DNA from: Bidens hawaiensis
Lineage: Eukaryota > Streptophyta > Magnoliopsida > Asterales > Asteraceae
Direction of reading: 5' to 3'
DNA length: 64,000 bases
Assembly (NCBI GenBank): GCA_021521415.1
Contig: JAIQDT010000001.1
Coordinates: 3,286,001-3,350,000, forward strand
The translations under genes were made by a program, and so were the position numbers. Positions 31,960-45,410 of the stretch are shown here, in pieces. Under the pieces are notes generated by a model. The model saw only the letters and a program-made list of their open reading frames with translations. It did not search any database and was not told the DNA's origin. How positions within the stretch are numbered: position 1 is the first letter of the stretch; each line of letters opens with the position of its first letter.

Positions 31960-34522
31960 TGTGACATTCATGACAAAACGAGGTACACTATATTCATTAC
32001 GTAACAAGTAAAAGATAAATCGGTTAATTCGTAGTGCTTAAAAAAGTAACCGACCGATACTAATTATGACCCGTATACATACTGAGGGGTCATATACGAG
32101 TTATATATATGTTATAGAGGCTAACATATTGGTATTTAGGCCCTAGTACGTTTAAAACTCTTTAAACGAAAAAGGTTTCGTTTATTGATACGCTATAAGC
32201 TTAAGCGCAATCGTTAATATCAAAACAAGCATTGTAGCATCCGTTAAGCCGAAAAAGACTTATAAAACACTTATATGACATGTTCTAAGCAATCCGTGAA
32301 AATATTTTGGAATTTTACAACGAGTCAGTACGTTTTTCTTATTTTACAAAAATAAGCTGAAAAACACTCGTTTTTGCGCTATTTCTCACACCCGAATTAA
32401 TTTTCTTGCGAAAAACCGAACCCGAACTAAATTTTGGACCGACTTTTACGTGTGACACAAAAACCGAGGCACCATTGGGCCAAAAAGAGGCCCAATGGGC
32501 CCCTAGAAGTTGCGGCCGCCAATATGGAAAAAAAGCCCCCATGTTTATTTTTTTCTATATAAATAAGATAGGAGATATTTACAACAAAAAAATTTGGATT
32601 CTTCCTTCTTCAATACAGAACTTCAAAGAAACCCTAGGTATGATTTCATAAAAGCTCGATTTTGATTCGTTTATACTCGTTTAATAGCATAAAAACATGT
32701 CTTGGCTAGTAAAAATCAAAGTTAACGGTGTAAAACTCTCAAAAATCATCCAAAAATATACTTTGATGTTAATAAAAGTTTCAAACCAGGAACATATACT
32801 TTTTTGGTCAAAAACGCGGATTAGAACATGAATACAACGTTTTTACGGTTAGAAAGTTCGGTTTGAACCCAAAACCGAAACCCTAATTATCAAGGCTGCT
32901 ACATGGATGATTTATGCTTGGTTTGATGTTATATGATATGTAGATATACTGAGTTTGCAACCCGAGACCCGGATAATCGTTTAAACTAGCAAAATTCATC
33001 GAAAACCGACAAGGTAAACCCGTAACACTCGTTTAGGGGCTGTTTAGTATTAGGTTGTGACGTGCTTGTTGTTAGCTTGTGAAAACTTGCAGGGACATCA
33101 GGGATCATATAAATGAGTCCCTGTTCAAATTTGGTAATTTTTCGATAAACGGAGAATATTTGGTGAATTTATTTCCGTTTATGGGCGTTTATTTGGGAAA
33201 AATAGCTAAACATATTGAAAAATTCTGAAACTTGGTTTTGGAGTTTAATATAGGATGATAAGATCACTGGTAAATTTTGGGAATCATTGGAAATGCCTAA
33301 GTATGGTTTGTGCAATCATGGTTAAACCGAATTTTAACAGCTGAAAAACGCACAAAAAGGCATTTTGTCAAAAGAGTTAGGTTCTGGAAATTTTGCAGGG
33401 GCTATGTAATAACATTAAGGCCATTGGTAAAAATTATTGGATTTTTCGGAGGTCGTTTGATATAAACGGGCCATTTATTACACGATTATAACCTATTAAA
33501 TGAATTTTTATAAATAAATAATTAATCATAAAATTTCTGGAAATATTTTTATAAAATTCTCCATGTCTTAATGTATTTTCTCAAAAATTTACATAATTTA
33601 TATATAAGTACATATTTAGTTATAATTAATCAAAGATTTAAATTATAATTGTTTTAACGAAACCGGCAGTTTTGTGTTTAACGGACTGACTGGTATGTCA
33701 AAATGTCAAAAGTGGTCAAATATCATATTTTTGAATGATATTGATAGAACGAACTTGTTACGAGAATTCTGGACAAATCGGGTGGATTGGGCGCGTTTTG
33801 TATAATCAAACCCGTGTGAAAACGGAAACGAACCCTGCGATCAAACCAGACACCGAAACCTTAAAATTCTTTGATAGATCAAATTATTTTATCAATCAAT
33901 ATATTTACTTAAGTTTATGTGATCTTACCTAATCCCGAAACGTATAAACGATCAACTGAGCTAGGCTCGGAAAACGGTGAAACCGAGCCAAATCCAGTTT
34001 TAAACATTTCATAGTATACAACGTCACAATCTAAGACTATGGTCATGTTCTGGGCCTAACAGCTATACCCAGATTATCTATACAGCCCGACTTAGCTTGA
34101 ACACTGTACTAGTATTAACGATACAATGCCGTTTATAGGAATCAGGCTATAAACGAGGCATCTGACTTATTGATACGTAATTTATGTGCGAACTACGATA
34201 AGGTGAGTTTCACGACCCCCACTTTCTAAACTGTTTTACGAACTTTTGGGGTGGAAAGCATGTTTATACACGTTATCGATCTGAAAACGATTCGGGACAT
34301 AAAATATCTGAACAATTATATATGAAAAGTCCCTACAAACATAATGATTGACTACGTGTTGATGAAAGATGATTATTATCGTTGATTGATATATTAAGTG
34401 GAGATAATACGAATTTGCAAAATATAATGAAATTACACGTGACAGCAGGTTTATACAAACATGTTATGTAATGTTAAACATAACTAATTTTGGAGATAAC
34501 GTGGTCTGTGATGATTATGGGG

Positions 34523-34552
34523 CTATTGTGGGCGGAAGGGGGGCCACAATAG
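34523..34552 (+). repeat. G-rich hairpin, first of four
   Basis: A nine-base stem CTATTGTGG / CCACAATAG encloses a GCGGAAGGGG loop. Variants lie at 34852-34878, 35014-35050 and 35067-35093, and again in the 3' LTR. Confidence 0.65.
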
Positions 34553-34556
34553 TAAT

Positions 34557-34797
34557 AAACTAAAGTTGAGTATGGCTTACGAGCCAAGTTCTGCTGCAAC
34601 TTATAAACTAAAGTTGAGTATGGCTTAAGAGCCAAGTTCTGCTGCAACTTATAAACTAAAGTTGAGTATGGCTTATGAGCCAAGTTCTGCTGCAACTTAT
34701 AAACTAAAGTTGAGTATGGCGTATGAGCCAAGTTCTGGTGCAACTTATAAACTAAAGTTGAGTATGGCCTACGAGCCAAGTTCTGCTGCAACTTATT
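34557..34797 (+). repeat. 48-bp tandem repeat, 5 copies (5' LTR)
   Basis: Units keep an outer stem AAGTTG/CAACTT and an inner stem TGGCT-TACG-AGCCA. The repeat length is a multiple of three, so open frames appear on both strands by chance. Confidence 0.92.
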
Positions 34798-35616
34798 AAA
34801 CGAACTAACTTGATTATGACATGAATGTCAAGAAAATAATGTGATTATGCGTATTGAGGGCGGATGGGGAGCCACAATAATTGGTGATACATGATAAATA
34901 CTATATGTGCATATGTGTCTATATACATGCTACGTGATTAGCCGTAGGAAATATTATGTGTAGAATATATTAATTATTTGCGTGTACACTATATAATGTT
35001 TAAGTTTACGTGGAATCATCATGGGTGGAAGGGGGGACCACAGTGGTTGATGTTAACACGGAACCGTTGTGGGCGGAAAGGGGGCCACAGTGGCTGGTTA
35101 AACACGAAAATTGGAAACAGGTAGTACGAACAAAAAATCACGATTTTACTGAAATTTCGAATTTATATTATAAACTTACCTGTGTGCATATGCACACACA
35201 AGGATATGGCTGTATATATTTATACAAACGTAAATACATATTTTTACATACGCGCGTACATACAAACTATGACTGTGTGATACGCAGAACTGATTTCGTT
35301 AAACTTATGAAACTCACCAACTATTCGTAGTTGACCTATTTTAACATGCTTTTCAGGTAATCAGATATGAGAAGTAATTTTCTGTGCGTTACGTGTCTGA
35401 TTGGTGATTGCTGTCATGGGCATTTGAGTTAGAAGTAAAGTAATTGAAGAACCGGTTTGATTATATCACTTAGTTTGTAAAAGATGTTAGAATGATATAA
35501 TATATTGTAAACTAGTTAGTAATGTTTCTTTATGAACAATGTATTTGATACCAGTTGTATCTGTTGCATTTCCGTTTTACGCTTCCGCAATACGCTTAAC
35601 GGGGTGTGACAGAAGT

Positions 35617-35629
35617 TGGTATCAGAGCC
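35617..35629 (+). other. Primer binding site of G2
   Basis: TGGTATCAGAGCC, five bases after the LTR end. Confidence 0.95.
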
Positions 35630-37443
35630 ATTGGTTATAAAGGATTAGGTTATCCCTTAGGATACCTATAATATAACCGTAGGCTCGATTATCACTGGGA
35701 AACTTATTAATGAGTAACGATAGATACTGATGGATGCCGGGATGAACTCGTAGGGCAAGTGAGTTATTATGGTCCGGAACGTAATAACAGACTTGCTTGT
35801 ACGAGGGAATTCGGGGTGAAGTCGCGGAACATATTGATAGGTAAAAATGGCAACATACGTGCGTAAAGGTGACGTGAAGTATATATGAAATGTGCATACG
35901 TGCTTATCTGAGATGAGGTATAGGGATATGTGTGCGTACGGTACTACCGATGATATTGAATCTTATTGTAACAAATATTATATTCGGTTATAATTAATAT
36001 TAATTCATATTATGATTAAAATTATATCGTATCAAAATTTATATTATACCTGTTCGTAACAAATAAAATATTTAACTTCGGTATTAATTAATAATATCCT
36101 TTACGATGATCTAAGCTACCGAAAAACGTTTTCTTCTGATTAACGATTGCATCGAAAGATGTCGAGATCGGGTAGCCTTATGACAACTGAGGAACCGGTG
36201 TTTCCTGTAAACAAGAATACGAGAACGCTTAACCGACTTCAAACTAAATCTGGTGATATGACGAAACCACTAAGGAACCTAATATACAAGGCCCGGGAAT
36301 GAATCACGAGAGGCGTGTCCTACAGATAATGATTTCAAGAATATATATATATACACATATAATACCTCTCAGCTTGGGTCTAACCTTTATTTAATGTACT
36401 CGTTTCTTTGACACTAAACTAAACTATTTTCTGGTCATCCTTCGATTTCTGTTGTTTGAAAAACAAACACCATCCCGGGGGAAATACTTAGTGATGAATT
36501 CAACTTATTGAATTATAAATATAATAACTACTTTATTGATTCCCCAATTCTATAAACAGAACGTGACTACCAGTACAGATAATATACTAATGATATTTCA
36601 AAAAGAAATATTAACAATAATAATTTCCTTTACAATTTACCAGTACAACTAACTCTGATGAACCTCCTTAACTAGCAAACTCTTTGAACCATCTATGAAT
36701 AAGAACATCCAACCTCTCCTATATTTTTCCTATTCCAATTGGTTACTGTAGGAGAGAAATCTCATGCTCACGAAATGATGTCGTGCCCCGACTGGAATGA
36801 AACCTAATTACCTCCAACCAGAAAACTATTACTTTTATTAAGTCCGACATGCCTACGAATACAGAATGACCTGACGAAAGAATATATTTTACAATATTAG
36901 TTAACAACATTTAGAAGTCAGGTGAAATATATACGTGCATTCCTACTATAACATAGTGATTAAACTCGTAGCGAGCAAATATCTACCTACGGGAGAGACC
37001 GAACAAAAACAGCTTCCCAATAATGGGATCATATCGGAACAATTGTCGTACAAGTTGTGAATTATTTATAATTGTTATAACGCGTACTTTGATAGATAAG
37101 GATAGTACGGTATTGTCGTGTATAGTTTCTGATAATCCATACAAGCATATGGTGGTGCGCTATGCTAATATGGAGGACGATTTGGGCATTTTTAATACAA
37201 ACATTGACCCCTATTGGGTTAAAATTTTTTGTCATGAGATGACAACTTTTAATATATATAAAAACTTTGGTGTTTGTTAGGCTAATTTTATATACTATCC
37301 TTAGTATTCAGACTCGAGAACAAACCCGTGTGATACATACGTGTTAATTGAAATACCTGATTACTTGTTATTGTAATTCCTTTTTGTGATCATTAGCGTA
37401 TGTGAATTGTGTTAATTGTGAGATAACTGGTTTTTATATTAGA
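35630..37443 (+). other. G2 leader, no gene recognised
   Basis: AT-rich untranslated region between primer site and gag. Short open frames here (such as 37023-37280) show no family features. Confidence 0.5.
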
Positions 37444-38801
37444 ATGGCCCCGAAGAAAGTAAACATGTTGTCTGAGGCGGATATAGCCGAGATGATCGCT
37501 CGACAACTACAAACAGTACTTCCGACAATAGCAGCACAATTCGCTGCTGGTATCCATACAACTATGAATACAAATCAAGTGCCGAACGCTAACGCGGTTG
37601 TAAATACTAATCCCTCGACAAATACTAATACAACCACAAATGCTCCCCCGAAAAATACTGATACTATCGCAACTAATACTCCCCCGTTGAATACCAATAT
37701 TACTTTCAATAATGATAATCTCCTACCGAACTTGAACAATAGTTGTAACAATCAAAATCCCCTGCAACACGGATATCAACTTAAGAACTTCATGCTATGT
37801 AAACCTATGGAATTTAGTGGTACTGAAGGACCAAATGGACTGGTAAAGTGGATCGAAAAGACTGAATCTATCATTAATATCACTAACTGTCCATCAGCTT
37901 GTATTGTCAAATTTGCTACTTCTACGTTTGTAGACCACGCGCTAATCTGGTGGAATACTGTTGTGCAATTTCAAGGACAAGAGGCAACCAATCGTATGTC
38001 TTGGACATAACTTAAAAATATTATGATAACACGCTTTTGTCCGATAAACGAAATTCAGAAATTAGAGCAAGAACTTTGGAATCTGGAAATGAAGGGTGCA
38101 GATCACTTGGAGTATACCCATCGCTTTAACGAACTGGCTCGTCTAGTCCCATGGTTAGTTACTCCAGAATCTAAACGTAGGAACGCTACATTTGGGGTTT
38201 AGCCCCCAAAGTCAGGAGTTTGGTTAATTCAACTGGCCCTGTAACTTTCGAAAATGCCGTGTTACAAGCCGGCATTGTAACTTCTGATTTGATTAGAAGT
38301 GGTTCATTAAGAATGCCCGGGGAATCATCTGGTACAAAACGAACCAATTATGGAGCGGGAATACAAGAAAGACAACGGAATAAATGCGTGCACCTTGCAA
38401 TACAAAATTACGCTATGATCAGTTCCGATGTGAAGCAAAATAAGTATAACGGGCTTTTGCCTAGATGTGGAAAATGTGGTTATCATCATGTTGGTGAATG
38501 TCGGACCAATGTGTGTCACAAATGTGGGAAGGTGGGAAACTATGCCCGAAATTGTAGAACCGTTATGAATACTATAAATCCACCAACCCAACTCCAGGAC
38601 TCACAACTACCCCAACCGCAACCAACACGACAAAAACCAGTCTACCAAAACCAACCCATAATAAACCGTAATGCCTGTTATGAGTGTGGTAGTATGGAGC
38701 ACATCAAGAAAGACTGCCCTAGATTGAACCCAATTGCGATGGAAAGACAAAGGCAAGGACCGACATCGACGTCCAACTCGACTAGGGGTCAAGTATTGTG
38801 A
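37444..38801 (+). pseudogene. gag: G2 gag (broken Ty3/gypsy type)
   Basis: Starts MAPKKVNMLSEADIAEMIARQ at 37444. After an Asn/Thr-rich stretch comes the Ty3/gypsy capsid domain (FSGTEGPNGLVKWIEKTES, then FATSTFVDHALIWW, about residues 120-175). A TAA at 38008-38010 interrupts it; the next part stays readable (TRFCPINEIQKLEQELWNL) but has another stop near 38201 and a frame change. The frame from 38220 carries a Cys/His cluster (CGKCGYHHVGEC) and two knuckles (CHKCGKVGNYARNC, with Asn for His, and CYECGSMEHIKKDC, with Glu for Gly). The decay predates or accompanies a recent insertion, since the LTRs are nearly identical. Confidence 0.9.
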
Positions 38802-40083
38802 ATAAACCGGATAGAACAAATGTAGTAACAGGTACGTTCTTAGTAATGCCTAATATACTTTAGTTTATTGAGGACACTGATAGACGTTTCGTTCCTACAA
38901 GTTATTACCTTGGAAAATATACTGTCTAGTAAAATAACAATTCTGTATACTATAGAAACCACCAAAAGTAAGACTATAAATACTAACCATATTACTCGAA
39001 AAACTACCCTCTTAACCTAAATAACTAGCTATTCCCTATCAATGCACTCCCGGTGAAAGTGAGGAGTCATTGTGTAATAGTCAGTATGGACTAGTTAATT
39101 GAGTTCAAATGAAGGTTATATATAGAAATAAAACTGTTATACTACCTCTTCTAGATAAAGAAGTGATCCGGTACACGGAACAAAACCTAGTACCCCAATG
39201 ACGAAACACGGATGAGGAAATCTACACTATCCGTAACCGAAACTTGAACTTTAAACTTTTATAGCAAACTGAGTGATGAACAAGGAAAAGCCAGGCCAGA
39301 TGTGCGGATAAACTGAGTAATAGTATATAGATGCAAGCGAAATATATGAAGGAATCATAGGCACATATGTTGTAAAGTGTGCACTATTATAAGTTAACGG
39401 GGAATACAAAAGATCCTCGGAGATGCTACAACAATTCGAGATACCCCATTGGAAGTGGGAAACAAACTACAATGGATCTCTTAACACATATTCCTAAAAC
39501 ATCCCGAGAAAGCAATGCCAGCTAAATGATAGTTTCTCGACTAATCCACTCCGAATACTTTCTTCCGAATGGTAACAACTATCCAACTGAAAAAACCTTA
39601 ACAAAATCTTACTCTTGGTGAATTGGGTATGAAATTTTAAATCCCTAATTGGCCTAAGCACAATCTATAATTCTCTATAAAACAATCGAATCAAATAAAC
39701 TATTCAAACATTAGAGGAGAGTAAGACCGGTAATTTCAATCCCCGTACATTAACAATCATCGTAATATTATGCAAACGCCTATATACTATATTATACGAG
39801 CAAGAATGTAACTCGCCATTTTATTGAAATTGAAAAATTGGCGACATCCAAAATACAAAATCCGATTCGATTTCGATAACCATAAATAAAGCTCGTAATA
39901 TTAATAACAAACCGAAGACCGCCTAAGGCTAACAAGAGGGCTATACTGAGATATACGAGAAGTTATCAAATTTTGAAAGTTGTTAAGTTGAGTTGAGGAA
40001 AACGATGAGTTGATTCTAAAATACATGGAACTGTACAAAATTGCCTCGAACCGTAACGTATTAAGCAAAATTATCTCATTCCC

Positions 40084-40132
<49 letters not shown>

Positions 40133-40410
40133 CGAATCAAAATGAGTGCCTTACTGACATGGCGGAATTAGTACTATTTGAAAACTTTTATACAGCTAAA
40201 CTCTATAAAGAGACTCATGGAAATACTGAGTGGGGAAAAATCAAACAGTTGTGACACAATAAAATCTTATTGAATAAAATCCAGTGGAATCCACAACGGG
40301 GAATCAAACGTGTTCGGAAACAGAAAAACGAATTCCAAAACAAATGATTATAAAATTTACCCCAAAAATAGCATATTTGGCATATTGAATTTCGCGGACG
40401 AAATTTCTTA
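38802..40410 (+). other. G2 interior after gag, no pol
   Basis: A short, stop-ridden stretch at 38818-38930 faintly resembles the start of a protease region. The rest is AT-rich, with no reverse transcriptase or integrase motif and an (AT)n run at 40086-40132. Confidence 0.6.
40086..40132. repeat. (AT)n microsatellite
   Basis: About 47 bases of AT with one GT interruption. Confidence 0.9.
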
Positions 40411-40422
40411 ACGGGGGGAGAA
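40411..40422 (+). other. Polypurine tract of G2
   Basis: ACGGGGGGAGAA directly precedes the 3' LTR, with GGACGAAATTTC just upstream. Confidence 0.9.
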
Positions 40423-43400
40423 TGTGACATTCATGACAAAACGAGGTACACTATATTCATTACGTAACAAGTAAAAGATAAATCGGTTAATTCGTAGTGC
40501 TTAAACGAGTAACCGACCGATACTAATTATGACCCGTATACATACTGAGGGGTCATATACGAGTTATATATATGTTATAGAGGCTAACATATTGGTATTT
40601 AGGCCCTAGTACGTTTAAAACTCTTTAAACGAAAAAGGTTTCGTTTATTGATACACTATAAGCTTAAGCGCAATCGTTAATATCAAAACAAGCATTGTAG
40701 CATCCGTTAAGCCGAAAAAGACTTATAAAACACTTATATGACATTTTCTAAGCAATCCGTGAAAATATTTTGGAATTTTACAACGAGTCAGTACGTTTTT
40801 CTTATTTTACAAAAATAAGCTGAAAAACACTCGTTTTTGCGCTATTTCTCACACCCGAATTAATTTTCTTGCGAAAAACCGAACCCGAACTAAATTTTGG
40901 ACCGACTTTTACGTGTGACACAAAAACCGAGGCACCATTGGGCCAAAAAGTGGCCCAATGGGCCCCTAGAAGTTGCGGCCGCCAATATGGAAAAAAAGCC
41001 CCCATGTTTATTTTTTTCTATATAAATAAGATAGGAGATATTTACAAAAAAAAAAATCTGGATTCTTCCTTCTTCAATACAGAACTTCAAAGAAACCCTA
41101 GGTATGATTTCATAAAAGCTCGATTTTGATTCGTTTATACTCGTTTAATAGCATAAAAACATGTCTTGGCTAGTAAAAATCAAAGTTAACGGTGTAAAAC
41201 TCTCAAAAATCATCCAAAAATATACTTTGATGTTAATAAAAGTTTCAAACCAGGAACATATACTTTTTTGGTCAAAAACGCGGATTAGAACATGAATACA
41301 ACGTTTTTACGGTTAGAAAGTTCGGTTTGAACCCAAAACCGAAACCCTAATTATCAAGGCTGCTACATGGATGATTTATGCTTGGTTTGATGTTACATGA
41401 TATGTAGATATACTGAGTTTGCAACCCGAGACCCGGAGAATCGTTTAAACTAGCAAAATTCATCGAAAACCGACAAAGTAAACCCGTAACACTCGTTTAT
41501 GGGCTGTTTAGTATTAGGTTGTGACATGCTTGTTGTTAGCTTGTGAAAACTTGCAGGGACATCAGCGATCATATAAATGAGCCCCTGTTCAAATTTGGTA
41601 ATTTTTCGATAAACGGAGAATATTTGGTGAATTTATTTCCGTTTATGGGCGTTTATTTGGGAAAAATAGCTAAACATATTGAAAAATTCTGAAACTTGGT
41701 TTTGGAGTTTAATATGGGATGGTAAGATCACTGGTAAAGTTTGGGAATCATTGGAAATGCCTAAGTATGGTTTGTGCAATCATGGTTAAACCGAATTTTA
41801 ACAGCCGAAAAACGCACAAAAAGGCATTTTGTCTAAAGAGTTAGGTTCTGGAAATTTTGCAGGGGCTATGTAATAACATTAAGGCCATTGGTAAAAATTA
41901 TTGGATTTTTCGGAGGTCGTTTGATATAAACGGGCCATTTATTACACGATTATAACCTATTAAATGAATTTTTATAAATAAATAATTAATCATAAAATTT
42001 CTGGAAATATTTTTATAAAATTCTCCATGTCTTAATGTATTTTTACAAAAATTTACATAATTTATATATAAGTACATATTTAGTTATAATTAATCAAAGA
42101 TTTAAATTATAATTGTTTTAACGAAATCGGCAGTTTTGTGTTTAACGGACTGACTGGTATGTCAAAATGTCAAAAGTGGTCAAATATCATATTTTTGAAT
42201 GATATTGATAAAAACGAACTTGTTACGAGAATTCCGGACAAATCGGGTGGATTGGGCGCGTTTTGTATAATCAAACCCGTGTGAAAACGGAAACGAACCC
42301 TGCGATCAAACCAGACACCGAAACCTTAAAATACTTTCATAGATCAAATTATTTTATCAATTAATATATTTACTTAAGTTTATGTGATCTTACCTAATCC
42401 CGAAACGTATAAACGATCAACTGAGCTAGGCTCGGAAAACGGTGAAACCGAGCCAAATCCAGTTTTAAACATTTCATAGTATACAACGTCACAATCTAAG
42501 ACTATGGTCATGTTCTGGGCCTAACAGCTATACCCAGATTATCTATACAGCCCGACTTAGCTTGAACACTGTACTAGTATTAACGATACAATGCCGTTTA
42601 TAGGAATCAGGCTATAAACGAGGCATCTGACTTATTGATACGTAATTTCTGTGCGAACTACGATAAGGTGAGTTTCACGACCCCCATTTTCTAAACTGTT
42701 TTACGAACTTTTGGGGTGGAAAGCATGTTTATACACATTATCGATCTGAAAACGATTCGGGACATAAAATATCTGAACAATTATATATGAAAAGTCCCTA
42801 CAAACATAATGATTGACTACGTGTTGATGAAAGATGATTATTATCGTTGATTGATATATTAAGTGGAGATAATACGAATTTGCAAAATATAATGAAATTA
42901 CACGTGACAGCAGGTTTATACAAACATGTTATGTAATGTTAAACATAACTAATTATGGAGATAACGTGGTCTGTGATGATTATGGGGCTATTGTGGTCGG
43001 AAGGGGGCCACAATAGTAATAAACTAAAGTTGAGTATGGCTTACGAGCCAAGTTCTGCTGCAACTTATAAACTAAAGTTGAGTATGGCTTACGAGCCAAG
43101 TTCTGCTGCAACTTATAAACTAAAGTTGAGTATGGCTTATGAGCCAAGTTCTGCTGCAACTTATAAACTAAAGTTGAGTATGGCTTATGAGCCAAGTTCT
43201 GCTGCAACTTATAAACTAAAGTTGAGTATGGCCTACGAGCCAAGTTCTGCTGCAACTTATTAAACGAACTAACTTGATTATGACATGAATGTCAAGAAAA
43301 TAATGTGATTATGCGTATTGAGGGCGGATGGGGAGCCACAGTAATTGGTGATACGTGATAAATATTATATTTGCATATGTGTCTATATACATGCTACGTG

Positions 43401-44075
43401 ATTAGCCGTAGGAAATATTATGTGTAGAATATATTAATTATTTGCGTGTACACTATATAATGTTTAAGTTTACGTGGAATCATCGTGGGTGGAAGGGGGG
43501 ACCACAGTGGTTGATGTTAACACGGAACCGTTGTGGGCGGAAAGGGGGCCACAGTGGCTGGTTAAACACGAAAATTGGAAACAGGTAGTACGAACAAACA
43601 ATCACGATTTTACTGAAATTTCGAATTTATATTATAAACTTACCTGTGTGCATATGCACACACAAGGATATGGCTGTATATATTTATACAAACGTAAATA
43701 CATATTTTTACATACGCGCGTACATACAAACTATGACTGTGTGATACGCAGAACTGATTTCGTTAAACTTATGAAACTCACCAACTATTCGTAGTTGACC
43801 TATTTTAACATGCTTTTCAGGTAATCAGATATGAGAAGTAATTTTCTGTGCGTTACGTGTCTGATTGGTGATTGCTGTCATGGGCATTTGAGTTAGAAGT
43901 AAAGTAATTGAAGAACCGGTTTGATTATATCACTTAGTTTGTAAAAGATGTTAGAATGATATAATATATTGTAAACTAGTTAGTAATGTTTCTTTATGAA
44001 CAATGTATTTGATACCAGTTGTATCTGTTGCATTTCCGTTTTACGCTTCCGCAATACGCTTAACAGGGTGTGACA
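40423..44075 (+). mobile_element. 3' LTR of G2
   Basis: 3653 bp, about 1% different from the 5' LTR. It has the same intron (42668-43820), 48-bp repeats (43018-43260) and hairpin (43782-43797). Confidence 0.94.
43018..43260 (+). repeat. 48-bp tandem repeat, 5 copies (3' LTR)
   Basis: Same array as at 34557-34797. Most differences between copies fall in the inner loop (TACG, TATG, TAAG). Confidence 0.92.
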
Positions 44076-44080
44076 ATGTC

Positions 44081-45410
44081 TGAGGTTGAGAAGATCTCAG
44101 CTGCCCCAAAACAGGGGGAGAAAGTATTGAATCAGGGGGAGAATTCGCTGAAGCTTCTTTCAATTTATGAAGAGAACAGCTCAGATGATGAAGCTGACAA
44201 TGTTCTAGAAAATGAAAAGAAAGATCATGAGGAAAGAAAAAAATTGAAAGGGAAAGAAATTGCTCAAGAGGATGATGAAATTCAGACTTTAAACTCTCAG
44301 AAGGAGAATACAATGGACTCAGAAATGAATGAATCTGAATCAGAAGCTAAAAGAGTCTATGTGCAAAGAATGACAGAGATTCATGACAGAGAATTTCTGA
44401 GTAAAATGATGTCTGATAAAGACTTTATAGAACAAGAAAATTTGTTGAAAATGTTTGAAGATGAGAAAAAGGTAAAAGATGAAGTGAAGAATGTTAATCA
44501 GGAGGATGTGCCTCAAGAGCTGATTGAAAAATGCTTGAATGATCGAGAAATTCCAAATGGTGTGGTAGTCTCTCTGCTTAAACTAATTAAGCAAGAAGAA
44601 CCAGAGAAAGAGATAAAGGAGAAGCTAGACACTGTCATTGACAAGATTTCAGAAGCTTTAAATAAGGAAAAGAATACTCAAGACATTGAACTAAAAGGTT
44701 TGAAATTGAGAGATGATTTGGAACAAGAAGTGGAAATTCAAAAATTCTTAAGCAAATATGGTGGTAAACCAAAATTTTTGTTTAAGAATGGAATTCCTTT
44801 TGATTATGTAAAAGTGATGACAAGAAAAGAGATTTTGAGCAACTTCAAGAAAATGAAAGGACAACAACTGAACTTGAAGAAGGGAGCCGCTCAATCTCTA
44901 GTTGGTAAGAACAAAGGAATATCCAAGAAGATGGTTGATTTATCAAGGATGACAATGAAAGGAAAATTCAAAGTAGAGGAATTCGGCAAACAGACAACAT
45001 CCTTGCTCTCAAAACAGAACAAAACTAATAAACGGAAGACGTCTGTGACTGCTCAGGAAAAACCAAAGCAGATGCACTTGAAGATGAATAAACCCTGTGT
45101 CAAGGTTGATGAAAAAGTCAAAAACACCTATGTCGACCACAATGTTATGCCAAGTGGAATATTCTGTGATTCCAGGACTGAACATCAGAATATTATGATG
45201 GAAAACGGAGAGATTGTGAAGATCTTCTCTGAAAATGACTTCAGAAAATTCAATCTATGGCAATTGTCTGTGATTGTGGCACTGCATCTCTCTGATTACA
45301 AAGAAAGGCAAAGGCCTACAAGTGCTAAGCAATCAGAATTGCTGGGATTCTTGTTGGAGCAAGAAAAATTGGACTTTCCATGCCTAAACAAGCACCTTTG
45401 GCTAGATTGA
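44081..45410 (+). CDS. copia A extra ORF, 3' fragment, function unknown
   Basis: About 443 codons continue the frame cut at 31959. The product is highly charged, with long Glu/Lys-rich helical stretches likely to form coiled coil (about first 230 residues). A basic central part (KKMKGQQLNLKKG) follows, then a C-terminal block (GIFCDSRTEHQNIM ... FNLWQLSVIVALHL). That block aligns by eye with WWFVDCETAEAVM ... VNLSQADLKMLNE of the copia B extra ORF. Two polypurine-tract-like runs lie within its first 60 bases. It stays open although gag-pol of the same element has many breaks. No membrane segment or catalytic motif is recognised. Now cut off from its promoter and start by G2. Confidence 0.7.
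44109..44143 (+). other. Two internal polypurine-tract-like runs
   Basis: ACAGGGGGAGAAAG and TCAGGGGGAGAATT resemble the true tract at 45577. Multiple tracts are a Sirevirus hallmark. Confidence 0.6.

Larger units (their letters stand above)
34203..35356 (+). other. Putative intron in G2 5' LTR
   Basis: The donor is AAG|GTGAGTTTC and the acceptor is CTTTTCAG|GTAATC. The hairpin CAACTA-TTCG-TAGTTG (35318-35333) ends 23 bases before the acceptor and is followed by the branch-like TTGAC. The same intron sits in the 3' LTR at 42668-43820. Confidence 0.6.
31960..35611 (+). mobile_element. 5' LTR of G2
   Basis: 3652 bp, TGTGACATTC...GGGTGTGACA. A putative intron (34203-35356) carries five 48-bp repeats and four G-rich hairpins. 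A TATATAAATAAG sequence near 32556-32567 is the likely TATA region. Confidence 0.93.
31960..44075 (+). mobile_element. G2: gag-only Ty3/gypsy element with 3.65-kb LTRs
   Basis: LTRs 31960-35611 and 40423-44075 are flanked by a perfect duplication ATGTC (31955-31959, 44076-44080). The 4.8-kb interior holds a primer site, a broken gag and a polypurine tract but no protease, reverse transcriptase or integrase motif. LTRs are about 99% identical by eye. The element must have been moved by proteins supplied in trans, in the manner of large retrotransposon derivatives. Confidence 0.92.

Noticed and set aside
34557..34797. CRISPR-like array
   Set aside because: Direct tandem repeats with no unique spacers, in a plant LTR.
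42955..43263. Protein-coding gene with 16-residue repeats
   Set aside because: The open frames, on both strands, result from a 48-bp tandem repeat in an LTR intron; unit length divisible by three keeps frames open by chance.
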